From Juglans regia (lineage: Eukaryota > Streptophyta > Magnoliopsida > Fagales > Juglandaceae): a stretch of DNA of 64,000 nucleotides. How positions within the stretch are numbered: position 1 is the first letter of the stretch; each line of letters begins with the position of its first letter. The DNA lies in contig NC_049909.1 in NCBI RefSeq assembly GCF_001411555.2, positions 15,310,686-15,374,685 on the forward strand, read 5' to 3'. Shown in pieces: positions 10,001 to 21,776 of this stretch. The notes beneath the pieces are model-generated. The model saw only the letters and a program-made list of their open reading frames with translations. It had not been told where the DNA came from and did no database searches. The translations under genes and the position numbers were made by a program.

Positions 10001-13000
10001 GTGGGGCAGCGTGTGAGGCACGTTTGCTAGGTTCGCATATTGCCTGGTTGAAAGAAAAACAAATTGTTGTAAAATATATATGGATTTCTTCGTTACTTCA
10101 GTTGGTGATAAACATTTCCAAACCAAAATAGAACAACTATATCTAGATTTAGTTTACAGACAATCAGCCTGATGGGCCAACACATAGCCACCATTAGCTA
10201 TTTCTAATGAACAACCAATTCATATACGCTGGGGTGCCACGTGCAACAAGAACATCATAGAAATCATCATAGGAAGGTAATCAAGTAGGCCATAGTTTAT
10301 TTGTTGGTCAATTAAAGAAAGAGCACAGAATAATGATAGTAGCGAAACACAAATACATACGACAACTAGTAGTTTTGACTGTTACGCTGCTGATAAAAAG
10401 CACTTGTGAAGACACCACAGTTATCACCTGCACATAAGTTAACGAGGAAACCACTTATGTATCGTTATGATAATAATCCAGTCTATATGATTTTGGTATC
10501 CCATAAATTTAACTATCATTATTACTTTTTTAGATTTCTAAAAAAAAAAGACGAATAATATAATCTCTTCATACCTTAAAAGATGAAGGTAAAACACATT
10601 AAGAGCATAATAAATGAGAAATGCCGAGAAACAAATTTAGAGGTTAGCTACATGTAGATATTTCTTATCTAAACTGGCTGTGAGTTGGTTTTTTTCTTAT
10701 ATCTATGGTCTCTTAATGCTACCACATTAAGGCTATGTAGCAAGAAGAGGTTGATATATAAGAACCTGCTGTCATTATTCATAATTTTTGCTACCAACCA
10801 CACAATTCTAAATCTTGTAATTTTGGGTTTCTGTTTTTGGGGGTTCTTTAGCACTTGATTTTGAACACACATTTCCAAAAAATGTGACTCAAAATATATG
10901 CCACAAAGATCAAGTCTGCCCTCTATTGACTGCGAGAGTGTTCTCTAGGAAAGCATAGTGGGAACATTCATCTGTTTTTTTATATCTACTCTTCACAATT
11001 CAGAAAGATGTTATACACAATCCAAACTGATTCCATCCGTGCAAAGTTAATAGAAGCATGCCCATCACAAAGTCAACACAACACCATCTATATTCTAAAG
11101 GTATATTTAACACAAGTTTAACAAAACACCATCTATAGTTGAACAGTGGATTGGTCAAACTATTTAATGCAACACCATCCATAGTTATTATAACCAACAG
11201 TATGTAAGGCACACAATTGTAAGTTTAAAACAATATATGACTATGATTAAACTTATTGTAAAACATCTATTGATGTTGTTATGTTGAACTTATTGGATCA
11301 GCGAAGCTAACTCCATCTTTGATTAAACCACACAATAAGCATGTTAGGATTAGCCAAATTGACTCCATCTATATGCTGTCTAAACCTAACACAACATCAA
11401 ACACATAATCTGTACAGATTCATCTGAACATACTTATTATAAAATGATCAGCAACATACTGGCTTAATACAAAATGAAACTTATAATTCATAATTACCTT
11501 ATGTAGTGGACTGGCCCTTAAGCAACAGAAAAGTGATCCTAGAATGATAAGAAAATGCCTACTGAATAAAATAAACAGGAAACAAAATAAATAAGGGAGA
11601 GATTGATTCCAAAAGATAATCAAGCACAATGCAGATCTTTGACTTTATAAATTTGATAATAAGGATACTCTTGAATCTAGGGACCCATGAATTGCTCAAA
11701 CTCCAATGGATTCTCGAAAAATTGATATTACTATACACTGATGTGGACATCTAAGAGAGGATCAAAGACAACAAAAATAAAGTGTGAGATAGAAGGTTGT
11801 ATTGGGTATAATATTTATTTTTTAACAATCAATCTTTAGCATTCTTTTTCCACAATAAAAAGTGGGTACTCTGCACCAGTATATTTCCCATTTCGTGACA
11901 CCACTATGTGTTGTCATCTCTTGTGAACCTAAGATGAGACTTTATGCCAATATGATGCCACATTTGTCAAGTAGGAACCAATTAAAAATCTGGGAATTAA
12001 ATAAAATGTTACATTGGACAAAATATTCAACAATTGTTTAGAGTCTGGATAACCATCTTAAACTTGTAACCATATAAAGCAAGTCCCTATGGGATTGTTT
12101 TCATGAATTACATTAAGATGATCATTATGCATCTAACAAAATAAAAGGGTCAATTGCCAAAAATCTGGAGGCTAATACTCTTAACAACCTACCTAGTTTT
12201 AAAGCTGAACTTTAATCTCCAAGTAATTATCCCAGTCACAACAGATAGGTTAATTCATAATTACCTACATGTAGTGGATTGATTTTTAAGCAATAGAAAA
12301 GCAATCCTAGGATTGATTTGCGCCGAAACATTTAAACCCAAAATCTACTTCCCAGCCACAACACCAAAAATTATTACTAGTTAAGCTAGATTGCACCGTC
12401 CTGAATAGTATAGTACATTATAAAGATTCTAAATTGTTTAATAAGCAATAGTTTATCCAACCTTATATTTGTTTCCTATTTCCTAATACTTTGAACTACA
12501 ATCTACATAGAATCAAACTGGTCCAACTGTCAAATTTTTCTCACTATGGAAATATATTAGTCTCATCAACTTATGAATGTTGATAGAAGTTCTTTTCCTT
12601 GAGTCCAGTTTAGAGAAAACCTATGTTTCTATTCCAAAACTAAGAAATACAGTGTGCAATGAAGTATTTCCTTCAATCATTCACTTTGGTGCAACATAGT
12701 CCAGCAATAATTTTTACTTTATAGTATTAAATTAAGAGTAGTGATACGCTTACAACCAAATCACAATTAATTTACAATTCTTAATAAAATAGTATTTTTT
12801 AAAAATATTTAAAAAATCAAATCAAAATAAAAGTCAAACTTAAATTTTAAAAGATATATTATTTTAATTCATAGTTGTAAACAAATTGTTAACAAGTAGT
12901 AGGTCTATCATTTTTGTTAAATAAACATAATCAAAGATAATTTTCTTACCATTTTGCATTGATATCAACTAAAGTCATAATAAGACCCATTACAACATGA

Positions 13001-13390
13001 ATATTACACTAACAAATATCTTGCAACATCTATAATATTAATAGAAAAATAGAATCCAAAATTTGTTTCATATAATATTTTATAAACAAGTCCAGCACAT
13101 GCAACGACACTATTATGACACATCTACCATTACAAACAGATTTAGATGTATACATAGGGAAAGGCATGTGCAAAGAAAGATGCAAGCACTTAAATGCTAA
13201 AGTTTACACAACTAACGGAGGCATAAGCGATAACTGTATATTGTAAGCCCCAAGGGCAATCATGCATACTCGTTGCTAAAAAAAAATTAAACAGAATGGG
13301 AGCATATAATTCATTGTAATGTCATAAGATGTCGTAGTTCAATACTTCCCTGCCTGTGGCTCACAAAAATAACATTGCGACTTTGTGTGG
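9125..13390. other. Long gene-poor stretch
   Basis: I see no gene here. There is a GC dinucleotide run at about 9275-9288, CA and TA microsatellites at 9952-9995, and a diverged direct repeat at about 11492-11545 and 12259-12315 (shared words tgtagtgga, aagcaa.agaaaag and atcctag). ORFs of 60-70 codons in this stretch lack any family signal. Confidence 0.4.
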
Positions 13391-14700
13391 CAAGTGACGT
13401 TGATAATGTTGATGAAGGAGTAGCAGTAGGAGCAGAAGATGATGAAGAAGAAGATGGTGCCTCTGATTAAGTAGTTTGCCTAAAAAGCAAGACCAAAGAG
13501 AGCATCTCAATTTCAAACAAGCCTAAAACAACTACCAGACCACAAAAGTGTATGAATTTTAGACAAAACTATGGAACAACCTCCCTCACCACAAAACCCA
13601 CCACTTGGCAGCTGACGAGGAAAGATAAATTTTATTGGTTTTATGGTTTCATTTCTTATTGCTTTTCAGAATTGAATTGTCAACCTTCTTACACCAAGAA
13701 GTCACCAAAAAGAATCAATGGTTTTATATTGGAATTAGCTTCATCTTATAAAGTTCTTGCTTTTCTCAGGTAAGAAGTAACATAAACACCAATATCCCTA
13801 ATGCTTCACATCCTCCCTAAGAACAATACATGCAATATTTTTAGTCGTTAACTATTGCGTATCCAACAAAACAATAGCTCATATTCACCATAGACAAACA
13901 CACAGCCAAATTGTATAAAATAATTTCTCTTAGAAAAAAAGCCAACAGAATTCACAAGCCCCCAAATTCCTTTTCCCATCTTTTTCTTCATTCTCAAATC
14001 GATCAAAATAAAGCAAACATTCACAGTGTCTCCTCGAAAATCAAATTTACTCCAAACAAAACAATAACCCAAAACACTCCCCAACTTGAAAAAATTAAAA
14101 AGAATAACTCTAATTAAACCTTAAAAAGAAGAAAATTTAATGAAATAGTACATACATATTGCGGGTTTAAATTGAATGGCGCAAATAGGGTACCTTGAAC
14201 TAGTTCCATCCGAGGCCTGAATTGACTGTGAAAAGGAAGAGGATAAGGTGCTAGAGAGTGGAGGATGAGGAATGTAGAACTCATAAGATAAGTGGTGGCC
14301 GACCGTGAGGTTTAGACTATCCTTGGTGGTTGGTGGCAGCTGAGAAATGGGAGAAACAGAGAAATAGAGAGCGAGAGAGAAGGGCGTTGGGAGCTGGATC
14401 TCAAGGTGAAGCTTGCTGTGTGGATGATGCCGACACTTTCTGTGGTGATCCGAGGTGAAACCAGAGGTTGGATCTACTGCATACGGTGGTTGGCAACTCA
14501 ATGGGTCTTCCTTAAGGTGACTACACGGTGGCTGCGAGAGGGAAACGTAGGAGAGATCCATAGAGAGCTGTTATCTGGGGTGCTCCATGACTGCTGATGG
14601 CGACAAGCGCTGTGAGGCAGAGAGAGAGAAAAGAAAGCAAGTATCAGTTGAAAGAGAGAATTCGGGGAGGAAGAGAGAGCGAGAATGATAGAGAGTGGTT
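13391..14700 (-). other. Candidate two-block minus-strand transcript, unrecognised
   Basis: On the minus strand a CT-rich leader (about 14700-14590) is followed by an open block with an ATG at 14561. It runs to a possible donor (CAAG|GTACCC) near 14192. A second gene-like block at about 13480-13320 reads Ser/Thr-rich (EAPSSSSSSSAPTATPSS) and then RNVIFVSHRQGSIELRHLM before TGA. The two blocks have higher GC than the surroundings. I do not recognise either peptide and cannot prove the splice. It may be a noncoding RNA or a transposon-captured fragment. Confidence 0.2.
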
Positions 14701-15063
14701 TCTATGTGTGGTCTAAAAAGACCTAAAACAGATTTCACCGGTCAAATATGGGTAAAAATATAAACACGTGAAGTGAACAAAATCAATCAGAAGGACAAAA
14801 GAGGAAAACGAGAAATGCAAAGGGACAGAAATAGAAACAAAACTTGGAGAAAACAAATGTTCATAAACGAATAGACGACAAGCTACAACCAACCAAACAG
14901 GGCAAATATGTAAATTCTCCAATAAAATAAAGGACAAAAATGTAAATTTGTGAATAAAAAAGGAAAAAAGGGGAAAATCAGAAATGAAGAGGGAAGAAAA
15001 ATTGGAAAACGAAATTTGGATAAACTCTACTGTTCATAAACCGATAGCCTCTTTTATAATAGA

Positions 15064-15095
<32 letters not shown>

Positions 15096-15480
15096 ACAAG
15101 CATACACATGAAAATTGAGCCTTATAATTAATGAGAAATATTTTAATCACAAATAGATCTTGTAAAAGTAAATTTACAAATTAACATGACTTGATGTAGT
15201 AGGTTAGATTGTAAAATTATTTTTATTATAAAGTATATCTAACGTATTATATGAATTAATATCAGTTTGTGCATGAGATCTTTTTGTGGAGGTAATATTT
15301 TTCTTAATTAATTAACAACACTAAACCCAATTATAATAACATCGAGCTTAATAATTAATTCCCTAATAATTGTTACAATTTTTTTTTTCAAATATATACA
15401 TATTCAAGTGGACCCATATATACCAACAATGCATGATCGATGCATGCATAAAATATTTCCTTATTTAAAAAAAATTAGTA

Positions 15481-15505
<25 letters not shown>
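14701..15505. other. AT-rich spacer with a family 5 MITE
   Basis: A TA microsatellite lies at 15066-15087. At about 15130-15300 there is an element with attttaatcacaaatagatc and agatctttttgtggaggtaa as ends, sharing tgtaaaattatttttattat with sequence at about 19137-19160. No gene is seen. Confidence 0.4.
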
Positions 15506-15507
<2 letters not shown>

Positions 15508-15512
<5 letters not shown>

Positions 15513-16390
15513 CCTTATACTTAAAAGCGTCTATCACTTAATGAACAATAATGAATAGTCACTTTTCTGCTTCCACTTATATCCCTCTATACATCCTCAC
15601 AACAATATCTCACCAATCATCACAAAATCACCGCACCACAGAGCAATGGAGTTGCGTCGTGGCTGCTAGAGGCGGCATACGACAGTGTTGTGGTGGTCCT
15701 ACCTATAAGAAAACTGCATATTTGCAACCAGTTACTTCCAGTGAAATGACTATTTTCAGCTAAAATGAGTATGTTTTCATCATAAATAGTCATTTTCGTT
15801 ACAAAAAGATGGTCACAAATACCCATTTCTCTTGTAGTGAATTAATTGGTGGATTTGAGATCCCGTGAAGAGAGAGGGCATGGGAGGAGCTAGGACTTCG
15901 GCTGGAGGCAATGAGGAAGGGGAGGGGTCGTCGGCGAAGGATGAAGCTGCTGGTGGTGGTGCGGGGGCGTGGGGGTGGCTAGTGGAGCACTACGGGGAGA
16001 AACCTGTGCATGTAGAGGGGCTGCGTGCGTGGGGCTAGGGTGGAGCTACAGATGGTGGGTTCCATGAAAGTGGTCCACAGCGTGAGGGGAACTTGGTCGA
16101 GCTGGAATTGAGCCGCGGTGGTGCAAGGGTGAAGAACCCATACATCGAGATCCATTTCGGGTTACTAACGTGCGGCTGAGGGAGGAATTGCCAAGGGGCT
16201 TCGACGGTGGGGTTTGGTCGCCGGGGTGAGGGGAAGCCAGTGAGGTGGTTGGTTACGCCAAAGGGTGGCGTACGGCGGCATTGGATTGCTTGAGGGAGGA
16301 GATCGGGTGAAAGAGAAGGAAGACATGCGACGGGAAGGAGAGAGAGAGAAATGAAAAGTGAGGGAAAAATAGTATGTTTGAAGTTTTAAA
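15508..16390. mobile_element. Helitron-like start plus G-rich noncoding block (candidate)
   Basis: The start, TCTCTCCTTATACTTAAAAG, followed by cacttaatgaacaataatg, closely parallels the sequence beginning near 19541, and both sit directly after a TA microsatellite. Helitrons begin with TC and insert into AT. I could not find a convincing 3' hairpin with CTRR, so the class is inference. The block at 15860-16350 is G-rich with no gene-like frame. Confidence 0.3.
15700..15839 (-). mobile_element. CACTA-type terminal fragment
   Basis: On the minus strand, sequence starting at 15839 reads CACTACAAGAGAAATGGG, close to the CACTACAAGAAAA terminus of plant CACTA (En/Spm) elements. Subterminal words such as atttgtgaccatc and gactatttatgatg follow. 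The opposite end was not found, so this is probably a truncated copy or one side of a disrupted element. Confidence 0.45.
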
Positions 16391-17644
16391 GCTAAACCCT
16401 TCATCTTGAATCTCTAGATTTGATCCAACGGTGTAGGTTTAAACATTGATTTAAATTAACTTAAAATAGATAATTAAAATATAAATATTATATCATACAC
16501 TTAAAAATCAACTTTAATTTATAAAATACTAATATTTCATCATTAAATAAATGATGAAGTTTTGTTAAACATTTTTAAGAGAATAAAACCATCTAATTAA
16601 TTAGAGTTTTCAATATAATTTAAATCTCATAAGAAATTATGAACATGAATGAACAGTAATTTTGTTACATAATTAAATGATGAAATTTTGCTAAATATTT
16701 TTAAGAAAGTAAAACCATATAAATAATTATAGTTTTTAACATAATTTAAATCTTATAATATTCTTAATTAACTAAAAAAACAAAAGGAGAGCAGGAACAT
16801 GGAGAGTGGATTTGTTTCATACGAGATAACTACATCTTCTACATGGTTGAGTAACATGACATGCATGCATTGATCTCTACCGTCAAATATAGTTAATTTG
16901 TAGAGCTAAAACTTCCATGCAGAGCTTTAACATGTGATCGTGATTAATTTTTCACGTACAGATGATCAACCCAAAAGAAATGTTTGGAGATATTGCGATT
17001 TGAACAAACTCTTCTTATTAAAGCAGAAAAAGATGAAAATTCATAGATGCTTGCTTATATTAAGTTTTATGCTCTTATGCATTAGACTATTTATAATCAA
17101 TTAATGTTATGTACTCTTTCAATCTTAGTGATTCTGAACTAACAATTAAAGAGTCCCATTTTATTTTTTCTTTCAATTAGGCAAATGTGACAATCGTACT
17201 TTACACGTTTAACCACGGCTAGTGTGCGCGCGTGTGTATATATGTATATATATATAACACTAAAGTCCTACACGTGAATCGTGCATAAGATGGCAACTTT
17301 ATCATTGTTTTAGACAAAGGTTAGTAGCTAGTAGGAATAAAGCAATATTCCTTTAAAGAAAACTCCCACCATATATTGTAGAAAGCTGGATCACACATCC
17401 ATATAATTGGAGTCTCTATTACAAAAATAATTAAAGAACATTTGAACCTTTACTTCACCAATAAATCAACACGAGCGCATACACACATAATTTTTTATAA
17501 GTTAGTGTGGACGACATATATGCATACGGCTAATATGACATGATTTGATTTATATAAATATTAAAAAAATATATATATTTTTTATAAATTAAATCTTATC
17601 ATGTAAACAGTTTAGAATAGGTATAGGTATCATCTCACTTATCA

Positions 17645-17684
<40 letters not shown>

Positions 17685-17802
17685 AATAATGCAAGATTAA
17701 TGTGTTTGAGGTAGATACTGTCCTCTTATCTAGTGGTAGAGATAAGGCGTGTGCAAAAACATGGGGAATAGGTCCATTACCATCATTATCGCTTTTTTGT
17801 TA
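16391..17802. other. AT-rich spacer with a partial tandem duplication
   Basis: About 16535-16640 is repeated imperfectly at about 16665-16760 (aaatgatgaa.ttttg.taaa and ttaaatct.ataa words). TA microsatellites lie at 17235-17256 and 17647-17680. No gene is seen. Confidence 0.45.
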
Positions 17803-18015
17803 GAAAAACTCTATTCATAAGCCTCATACATCACACACCAATTTTTTTATGATTTTTTTAATTTTATTCTCTTATCAAATGTGTGGTATATAGATTATGA
17901 GTAGAATAATTCAATTATTTTAAGAATAATAAAATCAAAAAAATTTTAAAAAAATTTAAAAAAAATAAAAAGATTTTAATGTGTGGTGTATGAACTTATG
18001 AATAGCAATTCTCAG
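17803..18015. mobile_element. MITE, family 4
   Basis: The inverted ends are tattcataagcctcataca on the left and the reverse complement of gtatgaacttatgaatagc on the right, and both carry a TGTG(T)GGTGTA-type inner motif. The interior is AT-rich. It is related to 60595-60770 and 63254-63478. Confidence 0.6.
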
Positions 18016-19540
18016 TTTGTTAAGATCTCAGTGAATGCTTTATTTTCTGAAAAGTGAAAGGCACGTACGACAATTAATTGAAAAGAAATATTAGTACGTG
18101 CGTACTATCTATAGAGAAAAAGGAGGAAATACTTGTCTAGAAATAGAAAGGGAAAATAAACGACAAAGAAAGAGAGATCAGATGCATGAACGACGAAGGA
18201 CGTGCCAGTACTTGAAAATTGAATACTACCCAAACGTACGTAGACCTAATCGGCCTGCACCTATATTATAAAAAAATAATATTATATATAATTGTGAATA
18301 TATAAATATTATATAATGGTTTTGAAAAATAGAAATAAATATAGAATTCACATGAAAAGAAATTAATTTTTTATGAATAAATTTTATTTTTTTTCAAAGT
18401 AACTGCACGGCATTTACTCATTCCATGACTGTATATAATATTACTCATTATGAAAACATGAACAGTACTACATCCATCGAAGATATTGCACGAAGAGTAG
18501 TGGGGTTATTATGCCGCTCCCTTTTTATCGCTTAGCGTACTGTCTAGTAATTTTTTTTAATAGTTTTTTAATACATTTAAATATTTTTAAAAAATAAAAA
18601 AATACATCAATATATTTAAAATTACTAAGGAGAGGTTTGGAGTCAAAATCCACTTCAACTCATCTCATCTCATCATTATAACTTTATCAAATTTTCATAC
18701 AAAATATAATAAACAATTCAATTTTTTCAAATCTCAAAACAATTTTTTCAAATTTTTACACTAAATATAATAAATAATTCAACTTTTATTCTACTATTCA
18801 CAAGCCATCTCAACCCATTTCAACTCATTTCTCAAATATCTCCTAAGTAAAAAAAAAAAATTGATCAGCAATCAAATAGACCGATCAAAGTGAGGAGATA
18901 AAGTAGTTTTATTTATTGCACGAAATGCGTCCGATAAGAACAATAAATATTTTTTATTTTTTTCTATTCTTAATTTTTTTTTTAATTCACAACATCATTA
19001 AAAAACACTTTCTTAATTACTAAATAAAAAAAAATTACCGGAACCCAACATTAATTCGGTGACTCTAGCATTTTTGTTATAAAAAATATTTTAGGTACAA
19101 AGAAATCTTATACAAATAAATTTATGTGGTATATTAAATTGTAAAATTATTTTTATTATAAAATAAATTTAACGTATCATACTACGTTATATCAGTTTAT
19201 GAATTTAGTCTTATAAGATCTCTAATTTGTAACTATAACACTTCTATATTATTGGACGGAACTTCAAAGCCAAATGTAATTGAATTTCAATTTATACACG
19301 AGAATTAAGTGTAAAAATAAGAAGGGTTAGTTTATAAATTGATGTGATTAGATGTAACGTGTGAATCTACTACACAGTGAAACAAATTTTATAATATGAT
19401 ATAACACATGAAGAAACTGCATTAATTTGTAGACTTTACTTTTGTAAAAATATTTTATATATAAAACCATCATTTTCTCCTAAAAGAAAAAGAAAGAATT
19501 AGGTGATATGTTAGGATATATATATATATATATATATATC
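18016..19540. other. MITE-rich spacer
   Basis: A family 3 MITE lies at about 18265-18450, a family 2 MITE at about 18633-18846 (actcatctcatctcatcatt near its left end), and family 5-like sequence at about 19070-19250 and 19325-19460. No gene is seen. Confidence 0.45.
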
Positions 19541-20751
19541 TATCTCTCTCTTATATTATAAAAGTATCTGGCCTTTAAGTGAACATGAATGAACAGTAAC
19601 CTTTGCTTGGCACTTTATTTTCCATTTCTACCCCTTTGTAGGTGGTTATTATTACTATTTTATCCTGATTCTTGTATTTTACTTTCTGCGAGTAATCTTT
19701 ATTATTTTGCCACTTATTCATGTGTTATTTGACATTTTTGTTCTACTGATGCCCATGTTTGACTTTGTATTATTATGTTTTTGCCCCTTATTAATGAACA
19801 ATGTTTTTTCAACCATCATTTTTTTTTTTCTAATTTTGCCCCGTATTTTCTCAAGAAATTCCCTTTCTCTTTGTTTTTTTTTCATTTCACCGACTTATCT
19901 CTTTGCTTTCCAATTTTATCCTTCATGTAGTGTCGCCTCTTTTACGGATTAGTCTGAAAGTTCTGTCTCTCTCTCTACTCAATTTTTTGTTCTAGTTTGT
20001 TTTACATCAACCCCCATATTTTTTTATTAGAACTTTCTTCGTAGAAATCTAGGCAACGCCAACGTACACAAGTTGTATACAAGAGAATCAACTCCCAAAT
20101 AAATGAAACGACACTTAAATCAGATTGCCAATTAATCCAAAAAAATCCAAAATTCTATCTCACTGAAAAGTTTTAGAACAAACAAGAGGGTAAGGAGATC
20201 TGTGAGATCAACAGCAGAAACCATGTCGGTGGGCTATAACCGCAGGCATATTGCGTCATTTCTATTGAGAGTGCACATCGTTTTCTGTGATTTTCAGATG
20301 AGGTAGAAGAAGATGCCCTTCATTTGATTTTTAGATGGACCAAAAAACCATTAAAGACTAAAGACTAATAGAAAAAAAGTAAATTTTTTCAGAAATTGTC
20401 GAAAAATGCAAACTTTTCAAACTTTGTGTTCAGTCCGAAACTTTACAATATCACAATTTTCCAGAGATTTCTTCACATAGCTTAGACCTAAAAACATAAA
20501 GAGAAAGAGAAGAAAATGGATGAAATTTTGTGGAAAAAAAAGTGAGAGAGAAGATAAAGGAAAATGCTTACTCTAGGTTGTTTCGAAGTCGTCGGAGATG
20601 GTGGAGGATGCGATGAACTTTCATGGTGTGGAATAAGGGGAAGGGGAGAGAGAGAGAGGGAGAAGGAAAAAAAAACTTGAGCTTGAAGACATAGACGGTG
20701 GTGATTCACGAAGGGAAGAGAGAATTTCGATGTGGGAGTGGAAGAAGGGGA

Positions 20752-20804
<53 letters not shown>

Positions 20805-20900
20805 AAAGAAGAAAACAAAATTGGTTTGCAACTATCCACGTGTCCTTTCTTTGAGCTATGAAGTTAGAGAAATGTTTGGAGTACCCATTTTGGATCTGAG
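19541..20900. mobile_element. Helitron-like candidate with GA repeat
   Basis: It starts TCTCTCTCTTATATTATAAA after a TA microsatellite, then reads aagtgaacatgaatgaacag, parallel to the element at 15508. The interior is T-rich, then G-rich at 20580-20760, then a (GA)n run at about 20754-20801. There is no gene-like ORF. The 3' end is not defined, so the class and right boundary are inference. Confidence 0.3.
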
Positions 20901-21072
20901 CATTTCTAATGTTTGTTATTTTTTTTAATAATGATTAAGTAAGTATTTTTTAATGATATTGTAATTTTTTTAAAAATAATGTTTAAGAGTAAAAAAAAAA
21001 AAAATAGGAAAAATAAAAGTTTATTTGACCTTATCGATCAAATGTCTTATGTTACACGACTCATGAAGTAAT

Positions 21073-21372
21073 TAGGGGTGCTACCCGCCCCATACGGGGC
21101 GGGGTAGCCCCCACCCCGCCCCCGCATGGGCGGGGGGTGAATATATTCATCCGCCCCCCGCCCCCGGAGTGCGGGGGCGGGGGACCCCGTCCCGGTTGAC
21201 GGGGTGCGGGCGGAGGGGGTCCTCCGTCCGCACCCCCGCAGCACTACTCCAGAAGCGGTTTCTGGGCCTTTTTTTGGCCCAAAAGCGGTTTCTGGGCCTT
21301 TTTTGGCCCAGAAAACGCTGTAATGGGCCGAAAATGGCCCAGAAACAGCTTCTGGGCCATTTTAGGCCCATA
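21073..21372. repeat. hAT left subterminal inverted repeats
   Basis: First come GC-rich palindromic stretches (ccccatacggggcggggtag and similar) to about 21240. Then TTTCTGGGCC and GGCCCAGAAA occur several times in both orientations at about 21258-21370. The right end (about 25684-25836) has similar GC-rich sequence. Subterminal repeats are where hAT transposases usually bind. Confidence 0.7.
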
Positions 21373-21776
21373 AAAATATATTTTGCATTTTTTAAAAAAG
21401 AAGAGTTAAAAAAAAAAAAAAACACAATTTTATATAATTAAGACTAATGAAATACTACTATAGAGTATAGACTACAAGTTTACTACCTAATAAACTAATA
21501 AATAATAATAATAACTAAGCTATTACAAAAATAAAATGGAAAGTCTAACTGTCTAAACAATTACAAAATTACAAATAAAAGTGTCCAAGGGACATTGTAT
21601 CAACATTATAAAATTACAAATAAAATATATAATACATACATCTGATAGACTAATTCAAAATTCAAAAATCTACGAAATTAATAATAAAAAAAAAGATGCG
21701 AGCGGTTTGGGTCTTTGACTGTGACATTTGGGGCTGCCGGATGGGTAGTCTTGAGGCTTGAGCCTTGAGCACATGT

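Noticed and set aside
17195..17222. CTAG after acacgtttaaccacgg as a Helitron 3' end for the 15508 element
   Set aside because: No convincing GC-rich hairpin stands about 10 bases upstream, so it cannot be told from chance.
20488..20928. ORFs across the (GA)n tract
   Set aside because: Repeat-driven open frames (RERERE, LSLSLS) with no gene-like flanks.
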